From positions 17,700,746-17,764,745 of the forward strand of contig NC_049983.1 in the NCBI RefSeq assembly GCF_000003815.2: a stretch of DNA of 64,000 bases, given 5' to 3'. Under the pieces are notes generated by a model. It was not told the origin of the DNA, did not search any database, and saw only the letters and a program-made list of their open reading frames with translations. Below are positions 1 to 13,174 of the stretch, one piece after another. Position 1 is the first letter of the stretch. Every line of letters begins with the position of its first letter. This DNA is from Branchiostoma floridae. Lineage: Eukaryota > Chordata > Leptocardii > Amphioxiformes > Branchiostomatidae. The position numbers and the translations under genes are program-made.

Positions 1-2100
1 AAGTACAATTATCAAGGTGTGTAGAACAAAGGAAAAGTATTGTTCATGCGAACATTTAAATATCAACATTTACTAAACCATGTCAGGTCTGTGACTTCGA
101 CTATAAATGCCTATAATATAGATTTATAACAATATGACTACTTTCCACTATACACAGTGATCACTGAGCAGCAATATGATGACCAAATTGGATATGTGTG
201 ACCCTTCTGATCTAACAATAGAAAAACAATGTTACATGTAAAAGTATGACTTAAATAAAAACAGAAAAAAAGCTTTAAAAAAAACTGTTAACGGGGGCCG
301 CCCTAAGACGGTCCCCGTCCTTAGACGGTACGGATTTTTTGCTGATCTTATTATCCATAAGTACACCGTGTTTGTTGCCACTGACTATGCTGATTACAAA
401 GGTAAATAAACCAAGTCCATGCACACAGCTTTAATTTGCACTCCAGGTATACTTTAACATATTTACTTCATGTTTTTTAAGAGCAGAATTCTAACAGTAA
501 TGTTGACAGTGCTGAATCACTGCGGTCACCGGCCTCTGCGTATTGATGGCTCGTGTCGCTAACTATACGAACTCATCCAAGCAGTCACACAACTGCCATG
601 ATACAGATAAATAAAGCTCCATAAAACACTATGAATATGGGTCTTCAAATGTTTGTTGAGTAGAAAAGCAACCAAAAGGAAGCGACATAAACATTGCCAC
701 CATTGTACTCCCAAGGGAGTGTGGCCGTGAAGGTGGCAGACTAGAAAACGCTCCAAAGATTTATTTGACTGTAACAAATGATTCGTGCTGTCTATGAAAA
801 TAAGACTTGACAGAGAGATGTAGATGATATTTTCATATAATCAGACAGAGTTTTGTTGATGTTGGCGGTCTCGTTTTTTCGTAATGTTTTTTTTTAGTCG
901 GGCATTCACAATCAGTGCATTCAGCCCATTGCCTGTAAAACATCAGCTGGATTGTTCTAGGTACAGCCTTCCTCATGTGAGACAAGAAGTACATACAGTC
1001 ACGATTTTACTGTCAAAAGAAAGCTAAAATATCATATTATTAATTTTTTTCTATGTACTTAGATTTACCACTTACTTCTGAAGAGAGCAAAATATTAAAA
1101 AAAGCGTACTGAGTTAGGCACACTGTCCAGCGCAGCACAAAATTGGAAGGTTACATACACGAAATTGTCTCTCAGTGTTTGCCGCTTGTAACACGCAGCG
1201 CGAAAGGTTCATGAACCATGTGGATGCATTTCTTATTCAAGTATGTTGTTCAAATCTATGAGTAAAAAATTCAGTCATCAAAATTTGACCACTCTCAGGC
1301 AACTAGCGATGGAGCGCCATGAGTTTGAGCGCAAGAAAAAGCGTACCGTGTTGGGGCACCTCCCGTTAAATTATAAAATTTGTTGAGCCAGTGATCTGTC
1401 GGAACTTTGGTTACATGTATACAAAAAAACTCAGTGGCCAGTCACAGACTCTGGTGGAAAGGGGGTGTAACATCACTAACAAAGTTCTAAATGCCATTAT
1501 CAAGACTGCTTAAAGACCAAGACCTACAAACCTTTCAAAAAAATATTTGACACCCTCTTCTGCGGAATCCGACAGCAGTTGGTAACCACAACATCTGAGC
1601 ACCTGTCTTGTGCGTATGACCTTTCCATTGTTCTACCTGCCTTGTTATACACAATGACAGATGGCACGAAGCATGCAAGTGGTGACAATAGAGAGAACGA
1701 TGACGATATTCTGATGAGGTTTGGGTCTATATCCTTCTCCCATCTATCTAATTGACAGATATGACAGTCTTCTGCAGTTTGGCAGCTTGATCTGATTTTT
1801 GTCCGGCACTCATTGTCATTTCATTTAACTTGTTACAAAAATGAACCATTCTGTTTAGAACCAGTAGGGTCAAAAATGTACAATCATGACGATGTTGTCT
1901 GTTCCGAGCCCGATCTAAAAAATGTATATCGTGGGGTACCGGTAGATATTTCTTAAGATCGGGCTGGGGTCTGGTATCCAAGCTAATCACTCGCATGTTC
2001 TAAGCCAAATATAATTGTTTCACCAGAAACCAAAAAGGTGCACAGATGGTTAGCTAGAATCTTCAGGGGAAGACAATCTCTAAGAAAAAAATTTACCAGT
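1..2100. other. No gene recognised
   Basis: AT-rich; only short ORFs without coding character. A short GC-rich repeat pair (CCTAAGACGG / CCTTAGACGG) lies at 302-330. Confidence 0.5.
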
Positions 2101-2108
2101 AACATCTA

Positions 2109-2300
2109 ATGCTAGTTCACCTTTATCCGTGGGATAACCTATATCCGTTGTTTTTCAAAACATTGTATTTAGGGATATCAAGCCGAAGGATGGTGGTTTC
2201 AAAATGTAACATTTTCAAAATATAGCAGTTTGAACTGACAATTTATCGGAATGATAGCCTTTAATACCCTGCTTTGGAGAAGGTTAACTAGCGTTAAGTT
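2109..2300. mobile_element. MITE copy A (AGTTCACCTTTATC family)
   Basis: Shares ATGCTAGTTCACCTTTATC and a following CCTATATC...TTTTCAAAA block with the better copy at 3288-3532; the far end is eroded (TTAACTAGCGTTAA). A third remnant (GGATAAAGGTGAAGTGACA) lies at 16328-16346. Confidence 0.6.
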
Positions 2301-3033
2301 ATTATTGGGAAAAAAGTAACCAATATCAGATCTTTGGACCTACCTGGAAAAGAATCTGTCTTCCTCCTTTGGCTAGTCACCACTTCAAACTAAGCAGCTT
2401 TTGAGTGGTTCCCAACAATTCTTTGATGTGTTCAGCATCAGGTCACCTTTACTGACCTACTTAATTTGCATGAATTAATGCATCTTAATCAGCTCAACTA
2501 ATCCTATTTAACAATTCAGTCTTGATTGGCCCCCATAAATTCTGCCCAAACAAAGAGAAATGGATTGACCAACTGGGACTTCAGATCAGGCATATGACAG
2601 ACCTCTTAGCTGTTTGAAAGGAATCTCTGATGATACAGGTCTACTAAGTTTTGTCTTACTAAAATCATGTGTAGGCTGACAACTAAATCAGTGTCAAAGA
2701 TGAAAGGATCAATTTGATTTTTTCGGAATATCAAGGCCGAATCTATCAATCATCAGACATAGCTAAATTGATGCACTACTTATTAGTCCAGATTTGTGCC
2801 CACTCACTTACGTGTAATGCGACTGAAGATAATAAATTTGGCCTGATTGGCGGCTTTATTTGCTTTGTGATAAAAGCAATTTTCTCTCAATCCGACTCAG
2901 ACAATAGATCAAGAAACCTGTCACGTATGTCAGATATAATAAAGATTCAGGTCAGATATATTGTATCTGGGATGCTGGATGAACTAGGGTCAGAGGTTCA
3001 ACACAATTATTAGCAAAGCCTCGAGGCAATAAG

Positions 3034-3153
3034 TAAGCCTGGGTACCATCCAATTTCAACCAGGGCTCCTTACAGTTACACTCGCTACTCCAAAATTTAG
3101 GGTAGAGAGTGTACTAAGGAGCCCGCTTGAAATTAGATAGTGCCCAGGCTAGC
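3034..3153. repeat. Foldback element of about 120 bp
   Basis: AGCCTGGGTACCATCCAATT faces AATTAGATAGTGCCCAGGCT; GGGCTCCTTA faces TAAGGAGCCC inside the arms. Confidence 0.75.
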
Positions 3154-3287
3154 AATTAGGTGATCATCTTTCATTCATATCTCATGTAATACTCAATGTA
3201 AGGCAAGAAATGCAACAATACCACTAGCTAATATAATGACTAAAAATAAAGCGTGGCCCACTGACCTAAATAGGAACCTTCAGTATT

Positions 3288-3532
3288 ATGCTAGTTCACC
3301 TTTATCAGTTGATAATAACCTATATCTGTTGTTTTCAAAAGTAGGGTATTTAGGGCTATCATTCTGACGAAATGTGAGTTCTAGTCTAACTGCTATATTT
3401 TGAAAATGTTACAATTTGAAACAACCGTCCGTCGACTTGATATCTCTAAATGTGCTTTTTTGAAAAACAATATAGATTATAGGTTATATAGGATATAGGT
3501 TACCCCACTGATAAAGGTGAACTAGCGTTATA
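3288..3532. mobile_element. MITE copy B (AGTTCACCTTTATC family)
   Basis: Terminal inverted repeats ATGCTAGTTCACCTTTATC and GATAAAGGTGAACTAGCGTT, interior largely palindromic; about 245 bp, non-coding. Confidence 0.8.
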
Positions 3533-3737
3533 ATCTCAGGGGCACTTGTGAAAGGTGACCTAGCCATGCCACTGCTTGCCTTTTCAGTCCAACCAAGGAG
3601 CTTTTTTTAAGCTCCTTGGTCCAACACACTGGGACCCCCTGCCCAACTATTCTGTATCTGGGATTCTAGAGGAACTAGGGCCAGAGGTTCATAACAGGGT
3701 AACACAATTATTAGCCATATGCAAGCTATCAGCCAAG

Positions 3738-4053
3738 GCTGGCAGACTTCAAGAAACAGTGCAAAATAGAAAGCCCGATAAAAACGACTAAAATGTAAAA
3801 CGTAAAAAAACAGCCAGAGCCTAACCTCTACTAGGAGAGTAATTATTCTCCCATTAGTGACTCTTCGGCTTAAAATGGACCTTCCACACTTTTCTGTGTT
3901 TCACACTATGGTGCAACATTTATGGGGAATTGAAAGTTCCGTGTGCCAGCAGAGGTTTGGCTGGCAGACTTCAAGAAACAATAGAATATAGAAAGCCCAA
4001 TAAAAACGACGTAAGAAAAACAACCAAAGCCTAACCTCTGCTTGGAGAGTAAG
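3738..4053. repeat. Direct repeat pair, about 100 bp each
   Basis: 3738-3842 and 3957-4053 share GGCTGGCAGACTTCAAGAAA, ATAGAAAGCCC, ATAAAAACGAC and GCCTAACCTCT; both end in the GGAGAGTAA terminus of a CTCCAAGCAGA-type foldback family. Confidence 0.75.
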
Positions 4054-4059
4054 GATAAT

Positions 4060-5790
4060 GTCCTCATAAATATTGCTTTCCTACTTCTCAAACTTTTTTT
4101 CATTCCTAGAAAAACATTACACATACATTTGTAGAACACACATTTTGAACTGTAATACACAAATACATATACCTTGTGCAGTAAGCAAACAAACAAATGC
4201 TTAACCCTCTCAGCACGAGAAGCCACTATCATGGCTTTCCCATAGGACACGAGAAGCCACGATCGGCTTCAGGTTTAATTCCGGCGGGAAATTCAAACTG
4301 ACTACTGTGAAATGGCAAATTTGGCAGAGTCTGCCAATCAGGATGCTTGTATCTTTGACCAACCAGAAGGGATGTAGCATTTGAGCCCTGTTTCTGAGGC
4401 CTCCAACGTGTGTTTTGGCTTCAATTTTCTACAGGTTTATTTAGTAAATTTAGCAGAAATGGAGACAGTTTGGTGGATAATTTTGTTGGAGGCTTACAGG
4501 AGTGATGACAGGGAAATCCTTGAGGGACAGCAAGGCAAACACCCAGCTGTTTTTGTTGAGATCAAATGAGCTGATATCACCGTGTCTAATGAGTTCTACA
4601 TGCATGCTTCCTTGTTGTTTTTCTTGGGGCATAAGGAGGTCCAGGTCAGGTCAGATAGGTCACTGGTCCAAATTGACATTTTATATACTCTGATACCTGT
4701 TTCTCTACCCAAGTCATAGTAAGTGGATTTATTTGACTCCCTGATATGTGGAGAACATCCAGAAAAATAATTTGCCATTTAGCACAAGGCATATTCATTA
4801 TTTTAATAGTACAGCTACAGGTGTGGGGAGGGGGGCACAACTGTTTATTGGGGTGAACATTTGTTTATCAACACAGAACTTATTTGAAATCATGCTTTGA
4901 TTTTTAGTTTTTGGTCATTCTAACAGCATACCAGCATTGTGTATGTATGGTTGAGTATTTCTACATAGTTTTATGATAAATGACACAAAAAACTCAGCCC
5001 CTAGCCAAATGTTTTCTTTTGTGAAACTTTTTTTGGGAGTGTTGCAAATGTGTTTTTGAGTGGTTTCCATGACGATTGCTGTCCTCAGATTGATGGTATG
5101 ATATTTATTTTGCTTGTTTTGGAAAGGCCATTCTGTGAGCTTTCCAGCAATATATAGTTTTCCTAGTCTACTCCTTACATAACAGCTGTAATAATAATAC
5201 ACAAAAAGTACTAATTGACACCTGTATAGCCTGAAATTATATGTCGTATATGGTATACAGGAAAAAATTTTATGACGTGTTGAGAGGGTTAAGGGTTAAA
5301 TTTACTAACCATTCCCTAGCCATCACTGAACTATTAAAAGTCTAACATTTCAATTTCCTAGCTTGTTACAATTGCAAGTTTCTATGTAAAGCCTAATGTG
5401 ATAAAAATAGAATACCAGCAATATCTATGTGCAATTCTCACATCATGACATCAAAGGGAGAACTGAGTTATATTGGTACAACTTTAGTGGCCACACCCAT
5501 AACCCCTCATGCGGCAGCTGTGTAATTGGAAAAGCACTAGACATGTACACTTCTTCTACCTGAAGCACCTTACATCAATAAATGGCTTAGGACCCCACTT
5601 CCCCTAGCCTGCTTTCTTACCAGTTATATTGCATTACCATAGTACTTTTATAGCTCATTTTAAATAGTGCACTTCAGAGCATTCTGTAATTGAAAATCTT
5701 TGGCATCCAAATCAAACATCATCCTATGCCAAATGTAACTGCACCTTAACTGATGCATAGAAAGATTTCTACATTTCTTAAGTAAAACCT
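4060..5790. other. No gene recognised
   Basis: AT-rich DNA with only short overlapping ORFs in several frames. Confidence 0.45.
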
Positions 5791-5793
5791 TAC

Positions 5794-5828
5794 CTGAGAC
5801 ACACCCTGCCTCTTCACCTCTTCTTCAA
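5794..5828 (-). CDS. Orphan putative exon
   Basis: 35 nt bounded by gtgag and CAG|gtaagg. In frame with the ATG in the exon at 7140-7206 it reads VEEEVKRQGVSQ with no stop; in the alternative frame it gives LKKR and a stop. Family not recognised. Confidence 0.25.
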
Positions 5829-5965
5829 CTCACAAACACCTTAAGGATTAGCCAACTTTTTAGTTGGGGGAGTGGAAACTTTTATTCCTTTTTAGCTACC
5901 CTGCCTGTACCATACCTTCAACTTCTTAAGAGTATCAAACACTGAAACCTATTCATATTTTGAAA

Positions 5966-7114
5966 TACTGTAAGTTCATTTAAGTTCGCGAGATTTTTAA
6001 GTTCGCGTATTTCGCTGAGACCTCTGCTTCGCGAAGTCATCTACTCGCGAACATGCATGTTTAACATCGCCCCCTCCCCACACCATCCGTCCAAAAAAAA
6101 GATCCAGTCTCCGAAACTACGTGTCTACTATGATAGTTATACCAATGACAAGACTCAATTGATAACAGACTATTTATTCTTTTCAAACCGAAATAAAAGT
6201 TGATTCAACACTTATACGATACATGGAGTCATTATTGTATAGAAATGTGCCACTGGCGACCGGAGGAAAAAGAAACATGTCGGCTTTGTTTACTAACAAA
6301 ACTTACGTATACGCCGTGACATGGCTGCGATAACAATTTACTTAGTACATTATCCAAGTTTAACTAGATTTCTACAAGTTACAAACAAAACAAAAAATAA
6401 AACTGAGTAGTACTGGTCTTTAAAAATACAAGTAATGGCTATGGAATCACAGCAAATTATAATAGCTATGGAATCACAGCAAATTATAATAGCGGGGAAA
6501 TTTTCACGACTAGAAACGTGGCAAGCAAAACTCCGCTTACATGCCGAAAAAAAGACGTCCGTTTCATAATTCTGAGTTAGAACTGCAGTAAATATGGGAG
6601 AGATAAACTCTTCACCTTCTTGTGTACAATTTGTGTCCACAAATTACGCTGAAAGTTAAAAACTTAGCGTCGTCTTTTACGCCGAAAATATTTCAAAATG
6701 GCGCCCGCGTCGCTTGTTTGGCGTGGGTATCCCGTCAGCCTATGCGGCAAATGTGATTGCGACATAACAGAGGTCATTGGCCCTGTTGCGTTCCGTGCGC
6801 TGTCGTCAAATCACGGCCGAAATGAGCTCAGCAATGAGACAGTGGCTCGGTAGAAACACATTTTTTTTATTGAGTACCCCAACTTAAGACATTGTTTGAA
6901 GGGGAACTATGAACTGTATTTTAAAAAGGCTTATTGCCGCCTTTGACGGCATGACTAGTGTTGCGGTGTGGGTGGGAGGTGGGCACTCGCTACCGGATCG
7001 TAACTTTCGAAAAATAATTGAAACACCCGCTCGCGAACTCAAAGATCTCGCGAACTCCCGATTTGCTCAAACTCGCGAAATTAAGTGCTCGCGAACATAA
7101 ATGAACTTACAGTA
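5966..7114. mobile_element. TIR element of about 1.15 kb with CTCGCGAA sub-repeats
   Basis: Ends TACTGTAAGTTCATTTAAGT and the reverse complement of TACTGTAAGTTCATTTATGT, next to TA; each subterminal region holds several TTCGCGAG/CTCGCGAA motifs. TA-flanked, non-coding. A 27-bp tandem duplication (GCTATGGAATCACAGC...) lies at 6437-6493. Confidence 0.75.
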
Positions 7115-7139
7115 CAAGTGGGCCATGTCCTGGTCTTAC

Positions 7140-7206
7140 CTGCTGTATTGTGGCCTGGGTCCTCTTTGCCCTGAGACATGGTTTCCTGTTCCCTTCTTCA
7201 TTCACC
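7140..7206 (-). CDS. Orphan putative exon with possible start codon
   Basis: 67 nt between tttcag and GCAG|gtaaga, strong splice signals. Contains GAAACCATGTC (MSQGKEDPGHNTA); alternatively it reads through as VNEEGNRKPCLRAKRTQATI. Family not recognised. Confidence 0.35.
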
Positions 7207-7454
7207 CTGAAACAACAACGCAACGCTCCGTGTTAGTTCTACAATCTTAGTGTCAATGGGGTGTGAGAGAACCACTGCAAATATTTTAACAGTACCATCC
7301 TTCAGCAGCTAAACATTGGTCAGCAAAGAAGTTCTTCAAACAAGTCAGTAAAATCGAATCTTAAAAGTAGACTTACATGTAAGACCAGAATGCAAATCAA
7401 AGAAATAACATAAAATAAGGGCACTTAGTTAGAGAGCCCAAGACTAAGAAATCT

Positions 7455-7575
7455 TTAAGCAGATGTTGGGGGTGGAAGACTGTGTTGCAGGCTAGCAGCC
7501 ATTGGATTTTTAAACATAATGATCTTACACCCCAATATCTGCTTGGAGTTGGAGATTACCAGTAGCAAAATTCCA
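7455..7575. repeat. Short foldback element
   Basis: AATCTTTAAGCAGATGTTGGG faces CCCCAATATCTGCTTGGAG around about 60 bp; CTCCAAGCAGA family. Confidence 0.55.
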
Positions 7576-7965
7576 TAAGGGCAATAGATATGTGCTAAAT
7601 CATTCAGCTACAAAAAACAACACGGTAAAATGTGGTACCCATGATATCACAGTTAGAGAGATTTCAAGTGCACATATGAACAAGTGTTTCAATATTATAA
7701 CATTTTCTACATAGGAGCCTTCTATTATATAGTATTGAAAAAGTATCCAAATTTAAGCAAGTTAGTACTTAGCTCTTAGCACTATAATGATTTGTCCCAA
7801 AAAGCCGCACTGTGGTTTCAGCAACACGACATTCTGACTGAAAGCTGTGACCGCGGAGTAAAATTCTGACTTTCCATGTCTGATTTCATTTTCCGTCACA
7901 ATTCTATCCGTCAGGAAAACTGGAGCAAGCCTTTAGCATGATTGATGGCCCGAATAGCGTACAAA

Positions 7966-8625
7966 TCTGCGGGTGTGGAGTCACATGTAGCATGCAAAAT
8001 GCTTTTTGTAGAATTGATGCGCCCAAGGATCGCCCCAGGTGAAAATTGTCAGACAAGTGAAAGACTCAATTGAAACTAGCTGCGATACCATTCACAACTG
8101 CAAGAGGGGGATGTTGGCTCTTCTGTTTCATCTACTTTAAAGTGAATGCATAAAAAGCAGTTGTAAAACACCATCACAAACAAAATTTCTATTCTCCTGC
8201 CTGGCTTAATCAGTTAATTAAAAAATTCTATTGTTTCACTTCTCTAAAGATTAAAAATTTCCATTAGGTTACCTCCCATTGTGTCAATGAATACTATCAC
8301 CATCACATACGTAAGTTGCAAAAGTGCTGTGTAATTCATGCAGATGTGGATAAATGTCTTTGTCCAAGAATTTGTTGGAGCTACATAGTACATTTGCAAC
8401 TTTCAACTGTGATGGTGCTTTACAACTTATAATAATAAGCTTTTTTTTGCATTCACGTTGAAGAAAGTGAAACAGAAAACAAACACCCCCTCTGGCAGTT
8501 GTGAATTGTACTGCAGCTGAAGTTTCAGCTGAATCTTTATATTATGCTTGTCTGGCAATTTTCACCTGGGGCGATCTAACAAATTCTTGCACAAAAACAT
8601 TCTATCCACATCTGCACAGACTACA
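7966..8625. repeat. Large inverted repeat (foldback), about 660 bp
   Basis: Left arm GATCGCCCCAGGTGAAAATT then GTCAGACAAG matches right arm CTTGTCTGGCAATTTTCACC then TGGGGCGATC; further matches are CTGTTTCA/TGAAACAG, GTGAATGCA/TGCATTCAC and CACCATCAC/GTGATGGTG. Arms run about 200-300 bp with indels. Confidence 0.8.
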
Positions 8626-8876
8626 CAGCACTTCAAAGAAGCAGAACATACATTTCTTTAGGCCAATAATAATGAGCTACAGGTAACTTAACTAATGAAA
8701 TGATCTATGACAATTGAAGGGTTATCTTGATCATATGGTGTGCCGTAATAGCTAGCTAGTATTTGCCCCAGAAAGAAGAGGTTCTGTGAGTTCAATCCCC
8801 TGACTTGTCTCAATGTTTTGCACTTCAGTGTGCAAAACTTCAGTGTGCAAAAGGCTTTGGTTCCAAACATCCCTTA

Positions 8877-9237
8877 GGCCACACCAATTTAATTTCTTGG
8901 TTCACGGATTCGCTCGCTCCTATTTTTTGGAAAAAAAAATAAAAATAAAAATTACCGCTCAGCAAATTTTCACCATCAATGAAACCATTTGCCAACTTTC
9001 TGGTGTAGCAAACGTAAAAACTGACACTACTTTTGTAATTTTCAATGAACAGGTGCTGTTTCCGTACAGTAATAGTGTTTTTGTACTTTTTTAAGCTGAA
9101 AACTTTTTTTTCTTTATGTTTGGGATTAGCCCTTACCTTTACCCGAACCATTTTACAATTTTTATTTTTATTTCGCCCTTTCGCTCCATATTTTTTATGA
9201 AAAAATCCGTGAACCAAGAAATTAAATTGGTGTGGCC
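8877..9237. mobile_element. Harbinger-like MITE, copy 1
   Basis: TIR GGCCACACCAATTTAATTTC then TTGGTTCACGGATT at both ends, flanked by TTA (8874-8876 and 9238-9240), the PIF/Harbinger target duplication. 361 bp. Confidence 0.85.
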
Positions 9238-9648
9238 TTAGATCAGATGTTTAAATGGAGGTCCAATGATTGAAGAGAGCCACAACTCAAGCGAGTTAAA
9301 GAACCCATCACACTCAGCGAAAAGAGTTGGTTTCCTTTGGCCCTTTCCAGTGTGAGTGGATCAAAACTATTTCAGTCTAAATATCTTACCTTAGAACTTA
9401 CTTAAGCACTCCCAACACATGGGGTCGGGAAAATCGGAGCAAGTCTATTGTGGCCGCTTGCCCTGAGTCCAGCTTTGTTTGCTTTAGTCCGCTCCAAAGG
9501 TACTACAACCTTTAGGAGCGGACCAAAGCGAAGAAGGCTGGACTCCAGGCTCCTGTTGGGCCAGTTAGTCCTCACTCTCGATGAGTGCTAGCTTGTCTCA
9601 GTCAGGAGGTTTCAGAGTGTACAAATGTACAAATGTGTACAAACCTTA

Positions 9649-10003
9649 GGCCACACCAATTTAATTTCTTGGTTCACGGATTTTTTCATAAAAAATATGG
9701 AGCGAGAGGGCGAAATAAAAATAAAAATTGTAAAATGGTTGGGGTAAAGGTAAGGGCTAATCCAAAACATAAAGAATAAAAAGTTTTCAGCTTGAAAAAA
9801 GTACAAAAGACTATTACTGTACAGTAACAGCACCTGTTTGTTGAAAATTACAAAAGTAGTGTCAGTTTTTATGTTTGCTACACCAGAAAGTTGGTGAATG
9901 GTTTCATTTATGGTGAAAATTTGCTGAGTGGTAATTTTTTTTTTTTTTTCCAAAAAATAGGAGCGAGCGAATCCGTGAACCAAGAAATTAAATTGGTATG
10001 GCC
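9649..10003. mobile_element. Harbinger-like MITE, copy 2 (inverted relative to copy 1)
   Basis: Same TIRs and TTA flanks (9646-9648, 10004-10006), interior in opposite orientation. 355 bp. The two copies, 410 bp apart, could form a long intramolecular duplex. Confidence 0.85.
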
Positions 10004-10024
10004 TTAGAATGATAATATATCTAC

Positions 10025-10059
10025 CTTTCAGCTTCCCATACATACTTCTTAGCATCAAT
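10025..10059 (-). CDS. Orphan putative exon
   Basis: 35 nt between gttgcag and AAAG|gtagat reading IDAKKYVWEAE plus two bases of the next codon. It is phase-compatible with the putative exons at 14899-14988 (phase 0 in) and 7140-7206 (phase 2 out). Family unknown. Confidence 0.3.
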
Positions 10060-10506
10060 CTGCAACTTTAGAGTGTACGAACCATTTGATCATGAATCAA
10101 CAAGCATGTCTCTGAGCGATACGTGTCCATTGAGAAGAGTGCTTTTGATGCATGTTTCAGGCCCCCATTCATCCAGCTGTCAAAAACATATGACACAAAA
10201 ATATGGTTACAAATTGGCCTCTGTACTTGTAATTGTAGTACTGTACCTTTATTGAGTCCAATCCCGAGGGAACGTGAACCAATTTCAACATGAGAAGGAC
10301 GCTGCTTGTCTGCAATATCGCTCTTCAATATCACTCTACTCAACTAATATGTTTGCATGAGGGTCTGCATGGGGGTACCTGGCAACACTTTATGGTGAAT
10401 TTAGGAAGTCAAGTGTTTCATCAGCTGTGAGAATCACCATTATATTATATGTATATATATATTACTGTTGACTACTTCTATGACGAAAAAGAAAAGGAAC
10501 GCAAAT

Positions 10507-10530
10507 ACAGTCAAACCTGGTTGCAGGAAC
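10507..10530. repeat. Isolated transposon end (CAGTCAAACCTG family)
   Basis: TACAGTCAAACCTG as in the intact element at 13175-13453; no matching second end found. Confidence 0.5.
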
Positions 10531-11357
10531 CACTGAAATGTCCGAGGAAAACTGGTCGGTGTGGGGTCAGTTAGCGGTTGTTCCAGACAAATTGGTTGGT
10601 TGGCCGGATTATTGGTGCATGTATGGTAATACTCTGCTTTATGCATGTACATGCAATACTACTTTAGTGTTGTGATTAGAATGGTAAAGCATGCACAGAA
10701 TAATGGTACACACCCCGGTTTTTCCACGATCAGGGTCCGTCGTAGTGCATGACAAAAAAGCCTAGGGATGAAAGGGTTTCAACGGTCTGGGTTTGAGTTC
10801 ATACTTCCCATAATCTGCAAAATGACATTAAATACTACCATAGCTGAAAAGCATTGGAAGTGGTGTTAGGGCCCAAGTCTTCCATCCAGATATCCATGCG
10901 CACAGAATGTTAAGTCAGTTCTCTGACCTAAATTGACCTCAGATATATCAATATCTATGGTACTGTGTAGCAAAGCTGCAATACTGTACACCATGCCAGA
11001 ATTTTCTTTGGCTTTCACGAATATAACAATTCTCTTTCTAAAAACCTCAGTCGCTTTTGCCAAAAACATTTTCAACAGTTTTTATCTTAAAATTTTGGGC
11101 ATTATTTTTGTTTTTCCCTCTACTTTACCCTAAATATGGAAGAGCGTATAAGCCTCATTATTCACATTTTGGATACCTTATGGCTTTACTCTTAACGGAG
11201 GTAATGACATACAAGAAATGTCACTTCCCTCTTTAACCCTCTGTAGATTTCACTGCATACCTCCTCTCACAGGCAGCAAAAACGTTAGACGTTATTTATC
11301 AGTCAAAGTACAAGTCATTCAAGGTAACACCACAAGTCATTTCAGGCCATAAGAGAA

Positions 11358-11571
11358 TACTGTAAATGCATTTAAGTTCGCGGGGATTTAATTTCGCGGT
11401 AGCAGGAAAAATGACTTTTCGCAGTGGTTTTAAGTTCACGGTAACATTGTAGACTGCAGTCTAATACAAAATACTAGAAAAATGTTCGCGGTGGATTTAA
11501 GTTCACGGTGAAGTGTTCACCGCGAAAACCGCGAACATTTATCCACCGCGAACATTTCTGTAATTACAGTA
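11358..11571. mobile_element. Small TIR element with TTCGCGG sub-repeats
   Basis: TACTGTAAATGCATTTAAGT then TCGCGG at the left; CCGCGAACATTTCTGTAATT then ACAGTA at the right; several TTCGCGGT/ACCGCGAA motifs inside. TA-flanked MITE related to 5966-7114. Confidence 0.75.
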
Positions 11572-11579
11572 TATGCCAT

Positions 11580-13170
11580 GTAAGGTCATCGGGTATTTTC
11601 TTGCCAAAAACAAAGGCGTCTCCTGAATGCATGATTAGAAGATTTCCTTTCTTCAAAGCTGTATGGCATCAACTCTCATAAATCCGCCTGGTTCACTTAG
11701 ACCATGATATCAAAAAAATTGTTATCAAAGCCCTCTCAATGCAAGAATGCTTTGGGGATTACTTGATGCTGCACCAGTATGGGTATCTTTTATTTAAAGT
11801 AATTTAGTATAAGAGCATGTGGAATGATATGATGGTGAGTACAAAAGATTAGTAATTTGCTTTATAAGTTTCTGCTGTTTCAATACAGACAATATATTTT
11901 ATTCTAAATATCAGAGAAAACAAAAGTACTTCAAAAACACTATCTTTTCTCCACCTGTTGGAGAATGCCGACAACACAGAAATCCCAAGTGATGTTGTTA
12001 TGAATGATGTCTATGCATCTCACAGTACGCGAAGCGGCAGCAATGCCACTGAGCTGGGGCTCAGTTCCAGCACTCTAATTGCTATTTCCCTGCAGGAAAA
12101 TCCCTCATTTCCTGAGTCTATCTGTCTCAAAAGTTATCCCAGTATTCTCTTCACAGCCAGATTCAGTTCACTGAACTGCAATACAAGCCATGAATACTAG
12201 CTAGTGCCGAGTATGCAATCTTTCTCAAAGTCAAAGATATAATTATTAACAATAAAATATTGCCATTAACACATACAGCGATCCAAAAACATGCAACTGT
12301 AATCGAGCATTTAATACCAAAAAGACTGTTATTCAAGCCCTGTCACAGAGTTGACGGCCTTCATCTGTATTTGTCTGAATTAATGTGCAAAGTCATAAGT
12401 AACTCAATCATTTTTTGCACCTGAAAATCTGCCCCATCACACTGGACACTGAACTCGGGGATCTGCAAACATTGGCCCATCTCTGAAAATTGTACAATGA
12501 ACAAGAGAACATTGGATTTTTGACTCCTATAGTCAATCAATTTTCTGGCTCTGTGACAGGGCCATCATAGGGTATCGTATCTGAGAATTTTTTTCAGCAA
12601 GAATAAATTCACATCATCTGCATATCTTTCTGCCTGTTATCTACCATCCTCACCAACACTGTCCTGGCCAAACCATACTGCGTGTGTCTACAGGCTACGA
12701 CTATGATTTGAACCTGCAACAGGTGTTCCCTAATCCCTACTTTCCAAGCAGACTTACCGGAGGTATGACAATATGAAAAGGAAAGGGTCAGCGGCCAATT
12801 AGATACTGTTTTGGGCCCTCTTGTTACTGTCATGCCACCATTGAATCTACTTGGAGATGAGTGTTCCATGGAGAGGCCAAACCGCAAATTACTGTGACCT
12901 GTCACTGGGCTGTAAAGAGGTTATGTTGCCAGGACAACAAAGTGATCGATACTGACAAAGAGGACACTGCCTGTTTCCTACCCTGAAGCAAAACACAATG
13001 TGAACATGTAGAAGGACACACCTGGAGTCATTAAGGACCGTCTTTCATGTCCGTGGTTCTAATAAAATATTCTGGCACAAATAAGGTTATTATTTTGGAG
13101 CCTCTGGAGCCAAGACTTTTACATGCTGAGTTTCTGGTAGCTTTTAAGCTATGACTGGTAGTGTGAAGTA
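11580..13170. other. No gene recognised
   Basis: AT-rich; ORFs under 100 codons without splice support. A (CAAA/ATTA)-rich stretch but no defined repeat. Confidence 0.45.
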
Positions 13171-13174
13171 TATG

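Noticed and set aside
8840-9217. 125-codon ORF in Harbinger-like MITE copy 1
   Set aside because: Interrupted in copy 2 and Lys/Asn-rich from AT-rich DNA; not a transposase.
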